From an uncultured Pseudomonadota bacterium (GTDB taxonomy: Bacteria > Desulfobacterota > Desulfobacteria > Desulfobacterales > Desulfobacteraceae), in assembly GCA_937880875.1 (NCBI GenBank), contig CALGRI010000373.1:1-33956 (forward strand): 33,956 nucleotides of DNA, written 5' to 3'. Position numbers and translations under genes: made by a program. The notes below the pieces were generated by a model. The model did not search any database and had not been told where the DNA came from. It worked only from the letters and a program-made list of their open reading frames with translations. Below are positions 7,312 through 14,947 of the stretch, in pieces. Positions within the stretch are counted from its first letter, which is position 1; each line of letters opens with the position of its first letter.

Positions 7312-9732
7312 CTAGCTCTTCATTCTCTCATTTTTCGGATCGTACAATGGCATGGTCACGACTTCGGCTATCCGCGCCCGTCCTAAGATTTCCACTTCCA
7401 TTTTTGTTCCGGCCTTTGCAAATTCAGGTTTTATATATCCCATGGCAATACTTTTTTCAACCCTGTGGCCATATCCGCCCGAGGAAGTCATGCCAATACG
7501 TTCTCCATCTTTGAGAATCGGATTATATCCCCATGGATCAGAATCTTTAGCATCTACGACCAGACAAACCAGTTTCAACGGCACACCTTTTTCCTTCTGC
7601 TTAAGAATCCCTTGTTTACCGATAAATTCCTTGTCCATTTTCACGGTCCAGGCCACATTGGTTTCAAGGGGGGTATGGTGAACATTCATTTCACTCTTCC
7701 AGGCCAGGTATCCTTTTTCAAGACGCATGGAATCCATGGCATGCATGCCTATCAATTTAATATCGAATTCCTTGCCTGCCTCCATCAATGAGTTGTAAAC
7801 GGCAATCTGCTGCTCAATGGGATGAAAAATTTCAAACCCCAGTTCTCCCACATAATTCATGCGGTTGATTCGACATTTTGTCCGACCTACATAAATTCCC
7901 CGGGAAGTGGAAAATTTGAAAACCTCATTGGAAACATCATTATAAGCGACCTTGGCAAGCACTTCACGAGATTTGGGGCCGGCAAGGACCAGGCATCCCA
8001 TCTGGTAGGTTATATCTTCCATGGCAACACTTCCGTCCTTCGGAAGGTTTTCAAGCATCCAATGCTGGTCATGCTTTTTACCCACAGATGCCGTGACGCA
8101 GAAAAATTCTTCTTCGCTCACCCGGGTGATGGTCATGTCTGACTTAAAGTTTCCATTATGATCCAGCATGGGGCAAAGGGCAATTCGGCCGTCTGTTTCC
8201 GGCACATTCTGGCAGGTCATGTTGTTAAGCCAGGCTTTGGCGCCTGATCCTGAAATTTTTGTCTTGGCAAAACGGGTAAGATCGATTATCCCCACATGGT
8301 TCATCATATGTTTACATTCATTGGCCACATGCTTGAATGCATTGGAACGTCTCCAGGAAGGTTCTTCATAGGAGTCTTCACCCTTGGGTGGGAAATAATT
8401 GGGGCATTCCCAGCCATAGTAATCTCCAAATACGGCATTGGCCTGCTTCTGATATTCGTAGATGGGGCTGGTTCTGTTAGGCCTTGCTGCATCCCTGAAT
8501 TCGTTGGGATAAATGGTGGAATAAAGTCTTGGATAAGTATCTGCAATCTTTTCCGTATTATATGCCCAGTTTGCAAAGGAACCATAACGTCTGGAATCCA
8601 CAGCCCAGAGATCAATTTCCGGTTCCCCGTTCATGATCCAGCCGGCAAGATAATGGCCGATACCACCGGCCTGGGTAATTCCAAAGCTGTAGCCGCAGGC
8701 CTGGAAAAAGTTTTTCAAGGGGGCGGCAGGTCCCACCAGGGGATCTCCATTGGGAGTGTAGGTAATGGGGCCGGCTGTCACATGTTTGAAACCTGTTTCT
8801 CCAAGGATAGGGAACCGATCCATTCCTGCTTCAATGCAGTCGGAAATATTGTCGATATCCGGTTTTATTTCTTCCTGGGCATAGTCCCAGGGTACTCCAT
8901 GCTTTTTCCATTGCTGGCCATTTGCTTCGTACATGCCCAGGATCAAGGAATCCATTTCCTGGCGAAGATAAATTGATTTATCAGGATCACGAATAAGAGG
9001 CAAATAGGTATCTGCATCGGCAATGGCATTGATTTTTTCATATAGAATATGGGTATGTGCAATGGCAATAGAGGGAATTTCGATTCCAACCATCTTGGAT
9101 ACTTCCGGGGCCCAGAGACCTGCAGCATTGATCACATACTCGCAGGTAATATCTCCTTTGTCAGTCTTTATAAGCCATTCTCCGGAAGGTGTTTGTTCAA
9201 TACTTTTTACAAGGGTATGAAGGTTGATCTCAACGCCGTGCTGTCTTGCGCCCTTGGCCATGGCCTGGGTCACTGAGTTGGGATCCACATCCCCGTCATC
9301 CGGCCAGTATAGGCCTCCTAACAACCCTTTTGTATTCATAAAAGGATGCATTTTTCCAATTTCTTCCGGGGTCACATAACTGACATCCAAACCAAGACAA
9401 CGGTTCATTGAATAAGCATATCCCAGTTCATCCATACGGCCGGGATTATCGGCTGTCCGAATGGAACCCGTGGTATGCCATCCTGTGGATTGTCCGGTTT
9501 CTTTTTCCAGTTCCTTGAATATTTCAATACTTTTCATGTTCACCTGGGTGCCATAAAAGTTTGAATGAAAAAAGGAGACATTTCCAGCTGCCATCCAGGT
9601 GGACCCTGAGGTCAACTCATGTTTTTCCACCAGGACAACTTCATCCTTCCATCCATATTTTGCCAGATGATAGGCAACGCTCACCCCGATGGCACCACCA
9701 CCAATTATAACTGCTCTTGCATTGGTTTTCAT
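7312..9732 (-). CDS. FAD-dependent oxidoreductase-GcvT fusion, dimethylglycine/sarcosine dehydrogenase-like
   Basis: This 806-residue two-domain enzyme has an N-terminal DAO-type FAD domain (GGGAIGVSVAYHL near residues 11-23) and a C-terminal aminomethyltransferase (GcvT) half with MRLEKGYLAW and the T-protein C-terminal barrel. Family members oxidise N-methyl groups of dimethylglycine or sarcosine, trap the C1 unit as methylene-THF and send electrons to ETF; etfB and etfA follow directly. The segment that carries the covalent-flavin histidine in mammalian enzymes (GSTWHAAG) reads GSTWMAAG, with Met47. The FAD is therefore probably non-covalent. AAAGGAG supports the start. Its place inside a liv operon suggests it acts on the imported amine or its demethylated product. 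The exact substrate is not determinable. Confidence 0.9.
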   Translation of the reverse strand: MKTNARAVIIGGGAIGVSVAYHLAKYGWKDEVVLVEKHELTSGSTWMAAGNVSFFHSNFYGTQVNMKSIEIFKELEKETGQSTGWHTTGSIRTADNPGRMDELGYAYSMNRCLGLDVSYVTPEEIGKMHPFMNTKGLLGGLYWPDDGDVDPNSVTQAMAKGARQHGVEINLHTLVKSIEQTPSGEWLIKTDKGDITCEYVINAAGLWAPEVSKMVGIEIPSIAIAHTHILYEKINAIADADTYLPLIRDPDKSIYLRQEMDSLILGMYEANGQQWKKHGVPWDYAQEEIKPDIDNISDCIEAGMDRFPILGETGFKHVTAGPITYTPNGDPLVGPAAPLKNFFQACGYSFGITQAGGIGHYLAGWIMNGEPEIDLWAVDSRRYGSFANWAYNTEKIADTYPRLYSTIYPNEFRDAARPNRTSPIYEYQKQANAVFGDYYGWECPNYFPPKGEDSYEEPSWRRSNAFKHVANECKHMMNHVGIIDLTRFAKTKISGSGAKAWLNNMTCQNVPETDGRIALCPMLDHNGNFKSDMTITRVSEEEFFCVTASVGKKHDQHWMLENLPKDGSVAMEDITYQMGCLVLAGPKSREVLAKVAYNDVSNEVFKFSTSRGIYVGRTKCRINRMNYVGELGFEIFHPIEQQIAVYNSLMEAGKEFDIKLIGMHAMDSMRLEKGYLAWKSEMNVHHTPLETNVAWTVKMDKEFIGKQGILKQKEKGVPLKLVCLVVDAKDSDPWGYNPILKDGERIGMTSSGGYGHRVEKSIAMGYIKPEFAKAGTKMEVEILGRARIAEVVTMPLYDPKNERMKS

Positions 9733-9763
9733 TATTGTAAATCTCCTTTAAATCAATTTTTTC

Positions 9764-10789
9764 TTATTCTTTACCATTAAAAAAATAACGTAAAATTTTG
9801 TTTTTAGTCTTTCTGATATTCATTTCGTAAAAATATGAAAATCCCCCGGGATAATATATCATTACCAGGATTAATACCAGAGCATAAATAACCAGATTCA
9901 ATCCCGGCAGATTTGTCAGGTTGGATCGGACAATTTCCATGAGAAATATAAAGGGAAATGCAATAACAGCCCCACCCCATAAACTTCCTCTTCCGCCTAT
10001 ATATGCTACGGCAAGAACCTCAACAGTTTTTGAGGTATGCATGATGTCCGGGGTCAAAATACCATAAAAATGGGCATAAAATCCACCAAGAACACCTGCT
10101 ATTGCACAGGACAGAGTAAAATTAAAAACCCGGTAATTAACCGGATTGATTCCCGAAGTTCTTGCAGCATCCATGTTCTGGCCAATGGCCTGGAAGGCCA
10201 GCCCAATTTTTGAGCGGACAATCCATTTACAAACCAGGTAGATTAAAAACAACAATATGATAATAAGAAAATAATATAGCACATTTGAATCGGTCTCAAA
10301 AAGACGGGGAACACGAAGGCCTAAAGGTCCCCGGGTCAGCCAGACCATTTTAGTTGCAAGCCCCATAATCGCCAGACCGAAAAACCAGGAAAGACATGCC
10401 GCGAAAATCCCTCTGAGACGCAGAGAGATCATTCCGATAATCAGCCCCATAGAGCCTGCGGTAATTCCACCTGCCACCATGGCCAGCCAGGGAGATAACC
10501 CCAGGTTGACGACCAGAAGTGCCGAGGTATAACCTCCAAAACCGGCTACTGCGGCATACCCGAAGTTGACAATATTAATATAGCCGGCTGTCAAGTCAAA
10601 TCCCACACTCATGGCTGCAATGAAGCCGCTGTAAATCAGCCACCTGAGCATATACTCCTGGTTGAAAGGCGGGATAAAAGGAAGGGCAAATAATAAGACC
10701 AGTCCTGATAATCCAGCCGGCGTCAGGCATAATTTATCAAGCAACTTATCAAATGGATTCATTTGCTGACTTGTTATTGTGTTATCCAT
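9764..10789 (-). CDS. livM: Branched-chain-type ABC transporter permease, LivM family
   Basis: This 341-residue polytopic inner-membrane permease of the HAAT/Liv importer class has typical LivM features: FDLTAGYINIVNFGYAAVAG in the first half, SCAIAGVLGGFYAHFYG and VAYIGGRGSLWGG in the second. AGGAGA precedes the ATG. It follows livH by 32 nt and precedes the FAD-GcvT gene by 31 nt, so transport and catabolism are in one operon. Liv-family systems also import amides, urea and betaine-like compounds, so the name describes family and not substrate. Confidence 0.93.
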   Translation of the reverse strand: MDNTITSQQMNPFDKLLDKLCLTPAGLSGLVLLFALPFIPPFNQEYMLRWLIYSGFIAAMSVGFDLTAGYINIVNFGYAAVAGFGGYTSALLVVNLGLSPWLAMVAGGITAGSMGLIIGMISLRLRGIFAACLSWFFGLAIMGLATKMVWLTRGPLGLRVPRLFETDSNVLYYFLIIILLFLIYLVCKWIVRSKIGLAFQAIGQNMDAARTSGINPVNYRVFNFTLSCAIAGVLGGFYAHFYGILTPDIMHTSKTVEVLAVAYIGGRGSLWGGAVIAFPFIFLMEIVRSNLTNLPGLNLVIYALVLILVMIYYPGGFSYFYEMNIRKTKNKILRYFFNGKE

Positions 10790-10821
10790 ATAATCTCCTA
10801 TTTTTCCAATGATTTGACAAA

Positions 10822-11850
10822 TTATTTGTCTAGGGCACCGCGGACATCTGAACCAAATATCCCACTGGGTTTAAAAATCAAAATCAACATAATCAAGGCG
10901 GAAGGAATAACAAAATCCCATCCTGAACCGAAATATTCAACTGTAATTGCCTTAAGCAAAGCCACCATGAATGCACCGGCTACTGCTCCCAGAATATTTC
11001 CAAGACCTGAGAGAATAACTACAAACCATGCCAGATATAAAGGTTCTAAACCCACAGTGGGGTATGAAGGATACATGAATAAAAGGCTGCCACCGGCCAC
11101 AGCTGAAAGGGCACAGGCAAGGGAAATAGTTAAGAGAACAACATTCTCAATATCTATACCCACAATCTGAGCGCCTGTGATATCCTGAGAAACCGCCCGT
11201 ATTGACATACCCGTGCGGGTATAAGTCATAAAAAACCAGAAAAGTGCAACAATTACGGCCGAAATCACAAAGGCCATGGCTCTGTCCCTGGATATGAACA
11301 CATCTGCAATGGAAATCGGCATTCCGCTCCAATACGCGACAATGCCTTTGAACTCAGCTCCGAATATGAGCTGATGCATGTTAACCAAAAGGACACTTAA
11401 CCCGACACAGAGTAAGAAAGAATTCATTACCCAGTTATCAGAGGAGCGCCTTCTCAGGGGGCCAAACACAATTTTTTCCGCAATAATACCGCTGATAGCC
11501 CCCGCTATGGCGGCACAGACGATGGCGACCAAAGGGCCAATCACTGCCATGAATGACTCTGGATTTTCACTGATATAATTGCTGATGGGAGTAAATACAT
11601 AATAGGCCGTCAAAGAACCGATCATAAAGAATTCACCATGGGCAAACATGGCAATATTGAGTACACCCAGCATCAGAGTAAGGCCTGTGGCGACCAACGC
11701 AAGCATGCCGCCTGTGATTATTGTATTAACCAGCAGGTAAGGACCGGAATTTATCGCTGCAAACACGGCAATCAAAATCGTTGCCACGATAGATATGCCT
11801 GCTGAGGATTTTGTCCAGGTTAAAAATTTGGAAACATAGTTATTTGACAT
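10822..11850 (-). CDS. livH: Branched-chain-type ABC transporter permease, LivH family
   Basis: This 342-residue hydrophobic permease is the heterodimeric partner of LivM. It shows LivH hallmarks such as GLTLMLGVLNIAMFAHGEF and AWFVVILSGLGNILGAVAGA. TGGAGA lies upstream of the start. The N-terminus has a hydrophobic segment at about residues 17-35 preceding the conserved core. The neighbouring ATPases (livF, livG) and a periplasmic binding protein complete a five-component importer. The substrate is inferred to be a methylated amine from the operon's catabolic genes. Confidence 0.93.
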   Translation of the reverse strand: MSNNYVSKFLTWTKSSAGISIVATILIAVFAAINSGPYLLVNTIITGGMLALVATGLTLMLGVLNIAMFAHGEFFMIGSLTAYYVFTPISNYISENPESFMAVIGPLVAIVCAAIAGAISGIIAEKIVFGPLRRRSSDNWVMNSFLLCVGLSVLLVNMHQLIFGAEFKGIVAYWSGMPISIADVFISRDRAMAFVISAVIVALFWFFMTYTRTGMSIRAVSQDITGAQIVGIDIENVVLLTISLACALSAVAGGSLLFMYPSYPTVGLEPLYLAWFVVILSGLGNILGAVAGAFMVALLKAITVEYFGSGWDFVIPSALIMLILIFKPSGIFGSDVRGALDK

Positions 11851-11874
11851 GAATTTATTTCTCCAAAAAGAAAA

Positions 11875-12582
11875 TTAAACGCCTAGAAATACTTTTCTGA
11901 CATAGGGATCATCTGCCAGGTCATGACTTTTGCCTTCCAGGCCAACTTTACCATTTTCAAGGATATATCCTCGATCAGTGACAGCCAGGGTCTTGGTGAC
12001 ATTTTGCTCCACCAAAAGGATGGTCACGCCTGCTTTAATAAGAATATCAAGGGATTCAAACACATTTGCCACCAATTGTGGTGCAAGCCCAAATGAAGGT
12101 TCATCCACCAGAAGCAGTTTGGGATCAGACATCATACCACGGCCAATGGCCAGCATTTTTCTCTCCCCTCCACTCATGGTACCGGCCAGTTGATCCTTTC
12201 TTTCAGCCAGGCGGGGAAAAAGGCTGAACACAAAGTCAAGGCGTTCATTCTGGACTTTTTTGTCCTTGATAATATAGGCACCCATGTAAAGATTTTCCTG
12301 CACCGTCATATTTACAAACAGATTTAATTCCTCAGAAACAAAAGAAATTCCTTTTTTTGTGATCTGAGATGCAGGAAGTCCTGTAATATTTTCTCCATTG
12401 AAAAAAATACTGCCTCCCATAGGAGATATCAGACCTGCAATGGTTTTCATGGTGGTGCTTTTTCCGGCGCCATTGGGTCCTACAATACAGACATACTCAC
12501 CCTTCTCTATATTTAAAGAGACTGAACGTAATATCTGCAGGTATCCATATCCTGCATCAAGATTTTTCACTTCTAACAGCAT
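11875..12582 (-). CDS. livF: ABC transporter ATP-binding protein, LivF family
   Basis: This 235-residue ATPase has Walker A GPNGAGKST at residues 35-43, signature MSGGERKM, Walker B LLLVDEPSFGLAP and switch histidine replaced by Gln in LLVEQNV, as is normal for LivF. The FEG/SEE-type region (FVSEELNLFVNMTV) is also typical. Spacing to livG is 51 nt. With LivG it would power the LivHM permease. Confidence 0.93.
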   Translation of the reverse strand: MLLEVKNLDAGYGYLQILRSVSLNIEKGEYVCIVGPNGAGKSTTMKTIAGLISPMGGSIFFNGENITGLPASQITKKGISFVSEELNLFVNMTVQENLYMGAYIIKDKKVQNERLDFVFSLFPRLAERKDQLAGTMSGGERKMLAIGRGMMSDPKLLLVDEPSFGLAPQLVANVFESLDILIKAGVTILLVEQNVTKTLAVTDRGYILENGKVGLEGKSHDLADDPYVRKVFLGV

Positions 12583-12633
12583 AAAGTCTCCGTTGATTCT
12601 TAAAGTTAATTGTCATCTGAGCTATCCGATTCA

Positions 12634-13347
12634 CTATCCGAGATAGGCTTTGGTAACCTTTGGATCATTTGCTACTTCTTCTGTTAAGCCTTCAGCTATT
12701 TTTGTTCCGAACTGGATACATAAAAGCCTGTTACACACTGCCATGATAAGCTGCATGATATGTTCGATCATAAGAATGGTAATGCCTTTTTTGCTGATCT
12801 TTTTAATGATTCCCATGATATCTTTCAGTTCTCCTTCACTGAGACCTGAAGCCATTTCATCCATGAACAAGACTTTGGGATTGCTGGCAAGCGCACGTGC
12901 CAAATCCAGGCGTTTGAGCTGAACTGTGTTAAGCTGTTCCGCCACAACCGTTTCCTCCATGGGGAACTCTACAAAAGCAAGCATTTGTCTGGAATGCTCA
13001 ACCGGGTCCTTAACCCTTCCGGCTTTATTACCAAATATGGTGGCCGTCATTACGCTTTCAATGGCCGTCATTTTTGGAAATGGACTGGGAATCTGGAATG
13101 TGCGGGAAAGACCGTTACGACACATTTTTTCAGGAGTTAAACCCGTAGTATTCTTCCCAAACATTTTTACTGTTCCTTCAGTTGGGGGATTTAACCCGGA
13201 AATGGCATTTATAAATGTTGTTTTCCCGGCCCCGTTGGGACCGATCAAACCATAGATATCCCCTTCATATAATGTCATGGAGACATTGTTTACTGCGATC
13301 AAACCACCAAATCTTTTCGTTAAATTATTGGTTTCCAATACAATCAT
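12634..13347 (-). CDS. livG: ABC transporter ATP-binding protein, LivG family
   Basis: This 237-residue ATPase has Walker A GPNGAGKTT at residues 36-44, GLSRTFQIPSPFPKMT around the Q-loop, Walker B VLFMDEMASGL and LMIEH as H-loop. The ABC signature is non-canonical: the LSGGQ position reads LNTVQLKR. Signature degeneracy is seen in some LivG subgroups; here LivF carries a good SGG motif, so one of the two composite sites may be catalytically weak. It is the first ATPase gene after the binding-protein gene, separated from it by a strong hairpin. Confidence 0.92.
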   Translation of the reverse strand: MIVLETNNLTKRFGGLIAVNNVSMTLYEGDIYGLIGPNGAGKTTFINAISGLNPPTEGTVKMFGKNTTGLTPEKMCRNGLSRTFQIPSPFPKMTAIESVMTATIFGNKAGRVKDPVEHSRQMLAFVEFPMEETVVAEQLNTVQLKRLDLARALASNPKVLFMDEMASGLSEGELKDIMGIIKKISKKGITILMIEHIMQLIMAVCNRLLCIQFGTKIAEGLTEEVANDPKVTKAYLG

Positions 13348-13382
13348 TTTCGCCTCTAATTCTATTGATTTTATAGATTAAA

Positions 13383-13418
13383 CAAACAGGGGATAACCAT
13401 TTTCGTATCCCCTGTTTG
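13383..13418 (-). terminator. 13-bp stem-loop between the binding-protein gene and livG
   Basis: Perfect arms CAAACAGGGGATA (13383-13395) and TATCCCCTGTTTG (13406-13418) flank a 10-nt loop. On the minus transcript only a short TTTAATCT follows, so termination should be partial. Such a hairpin after the first gene of a binding-protein operon commonly lets the binding protein be made in excess over the membrane parts. That role is inferred. Confidence 0.7.
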
Positions 13419-13431
13419 TATTCATGTCAGG

Positions 13432-14688
13432 CTATTTTTGTTTGAAATCCGCTTGTTTCCAGTCATCAGGATAGATGATGTTACTTTTTCCGTCCATGTA
13501 TTGAAGAACGGGGAAAAAGAAAGCGTCGGAAGCAATGACAGGATCAGGTAGTGTTTCTGCGGTATACTTGTACTCATTCATGATAAGGGCACCGTCCGCC
13601 TTGCCGTATGTCAGTTTGCCCGTATTGAGTTCACTGATAACGACCTCGTGGATGGATTCTTTATCGAGTTTTCCATGTTTTTCAATGGTTCTTTTGGCAA
13701 TTTTGATGAAAAAATTGGCATAATCGTATGACAGTCCGGATGCTGAAGGACTCGGGTTGTATCCGAATTTAGCCTTGATTGATTCTGCCCAGTCCTGGGC
13801 AGCCTTTGTTGTAAGCTCGGGGATCATGTCCAGAACGTAGTTTGAAGAATTTCCTGTCAGCTTGTACCAGTCGGCATTCCAGCCGAACCCATCGGCAATG
13901 ATTACGGCTTTAACTCCGACCTCACTGGCCTGTTTGATAAAACCCGAGATGGAAGGTGCGGATGTGGATGTTCCGGCCAGGACTGCCGCCCCGCCTTTTT
14001 TATACTTGCTCAGAAGAGAATAGAAATCGGTCTGGGTGAAGGGGAAGTAATCTTCGGAAAGAACTGTCCATCCTGTAGCTTCAAAACCCTTTTTGACTGC
14101 TGCTCCCACGCTTCTGCCCCAGTCAGTCTCTTCGCCGTAAATGGCTACGATCTTTTTTTCAGGTGTGAATTTACCGCTTGCAATAGCTGCATTGATACTC
14201 TCTACATAACCCGGAATAAGGTCTCCGGGAATTGGCCATCCCTTGGCAGCCCAATAACTGTATTTTTCAGGATCTGATTTATATTTTTCATTTACAATCT
14301 CGGCTGCACCCATTGCGAACAAATGCTGCACTTTGTACTGGACCGCAACATCCATTACCGCCGCTGCGACCGAACTGTGCCAATTCAGTATGGCAACCTG
14401 AACATCCTTTGATTCCGCAGCTTCTGCATAGGCGCTTGTGGCTTTTGCCGGGTCTGATTGAGAGTCGATCCATACAAGCTCTATCTTGTAATCACCAATT
14501 TTATAATCGATGTTTTCCATGGCCATTGTGACAGATCCCTTGAATTCACCACCGGTTTTAGCCGATGGACCGGTGAAGGGACCCAATACTCCAAGCTTAA
14601 AAGTTTCTGCTGCGAATGCCCCCGTTGAAAAAATAAAAAGAAATGCTGCGAAAAAAGCGATGATGAGTTGAACTTTTTTTGTACCCAT
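13432..14688 (-). CDS. Periplasmic substrate-binding protein, Liv/amide (type I) family
   Basis: This is a 418-residue secreted binding protein for the LivHMGF importer. The chosen start (MGTKKVQL) has GGAGGCAAG upstream and gives a clean Sec signal peptide: KK, a hydrophobic core and cleavage after AFAA near residue 26. An in-frame ATG 27 codons upstream has no such support. No lipobox cysteine is visible, so it is probably soluble in the periplasm. The mature start ETFKLGVLGPFTGPSAKTGG is the classic Leu/Ile/Val-binding-protein fold opening. A sigma-54 promoter lies just upstream. The ligand is not evident; the operon context points to a methylated amine such as a betaine. Confidence 0.92.
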   Translation of the reverse strand: MGTKKVQLIIAFFAAFLFIFSTGAFAAETFKLGVLGPFTGPSAKTGGEFKGSVTMAMENIDYKIGDYKIELVWIDSQSDPAKATSAYAEAAESKDVQVAILNWHSSVAAAVMDVAVQYKVQHLFAMGAAEIVNEKYKSDPEKYSYWAAKGWPIPGDLIPGYVESINAAIASGKFTPEKKIVAIYGEETDWGRSVGAAVKKGFEATGWTVLSEDYFPFTQTDFYSLLSKYKKGGAAVLAGTSTSAPSISGFIKQASEVGVKAVIIADGFGWNADWYKLTGNSSNYVLDMIPELTTKAAQDWAESIKAKFGYNPSPSASGLSYDYANFFIKIAKRTIEKHGKLDKESIHEVVISELNTGKLTYGKADGALIMNEYKYTAETLPDPVIASDAFFFPVLQYMDGKSNIIYPDDWKQADFKQK

Positions 14689-14752
14689 AAATCTTGCCTC
14701 CAAAATTAATGTAAATAAAAAATAGTGCCACACAAACGAACATTTTTTCGGT

Positions 14753-14768
14753 TGCAGTTTGTATGCCA
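14753..14768 (-). promoter_or_regulatory. Sigma-54 (-24/-12) promoter of the liv/FAD-GcvT/etf operon
   Basis: On the minus strand the sequence is TGGCATACAAACTGCA, with the GG at 14766-14767 and the GC at 14754-14755, spaced exactly 12 nt. The predicted start near 14742 gives a leader of about 54 nt to the binding-protein gene. Confidence 0.78.
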
Positions 14769-14947
14769 AAGCTACTTGTTCTTTTGATGAAAAACAAAAA
14801 AACAGTCGATTAAAGCTATTTTTAACCTTGACACAGTAATATGTAGAATAAATATCTTAAAAAAAACTTAAAAATACAAGGTAAAATTTGGTTTTGATAG
14901 TTTTATTTTAAAATGGTTATCCCTGTTTTCAATCATTTTTCATCTGC

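Noticed and set aside
8296-8976. 226-residue plus-strand frame inside the FAD-GcvT gene
   Set aside because: It overlaps the conserved FAD-GcvT coding sequence on the other strand and shows no family features.
14689-14769. 27-residue N-terminal extension of the liv binding protein
   Set aside because: The internal ATG at 14688 has GGAGG upstream and begins a standard signal peptide. The extension would also overlap the predicted promoter and transcription start.
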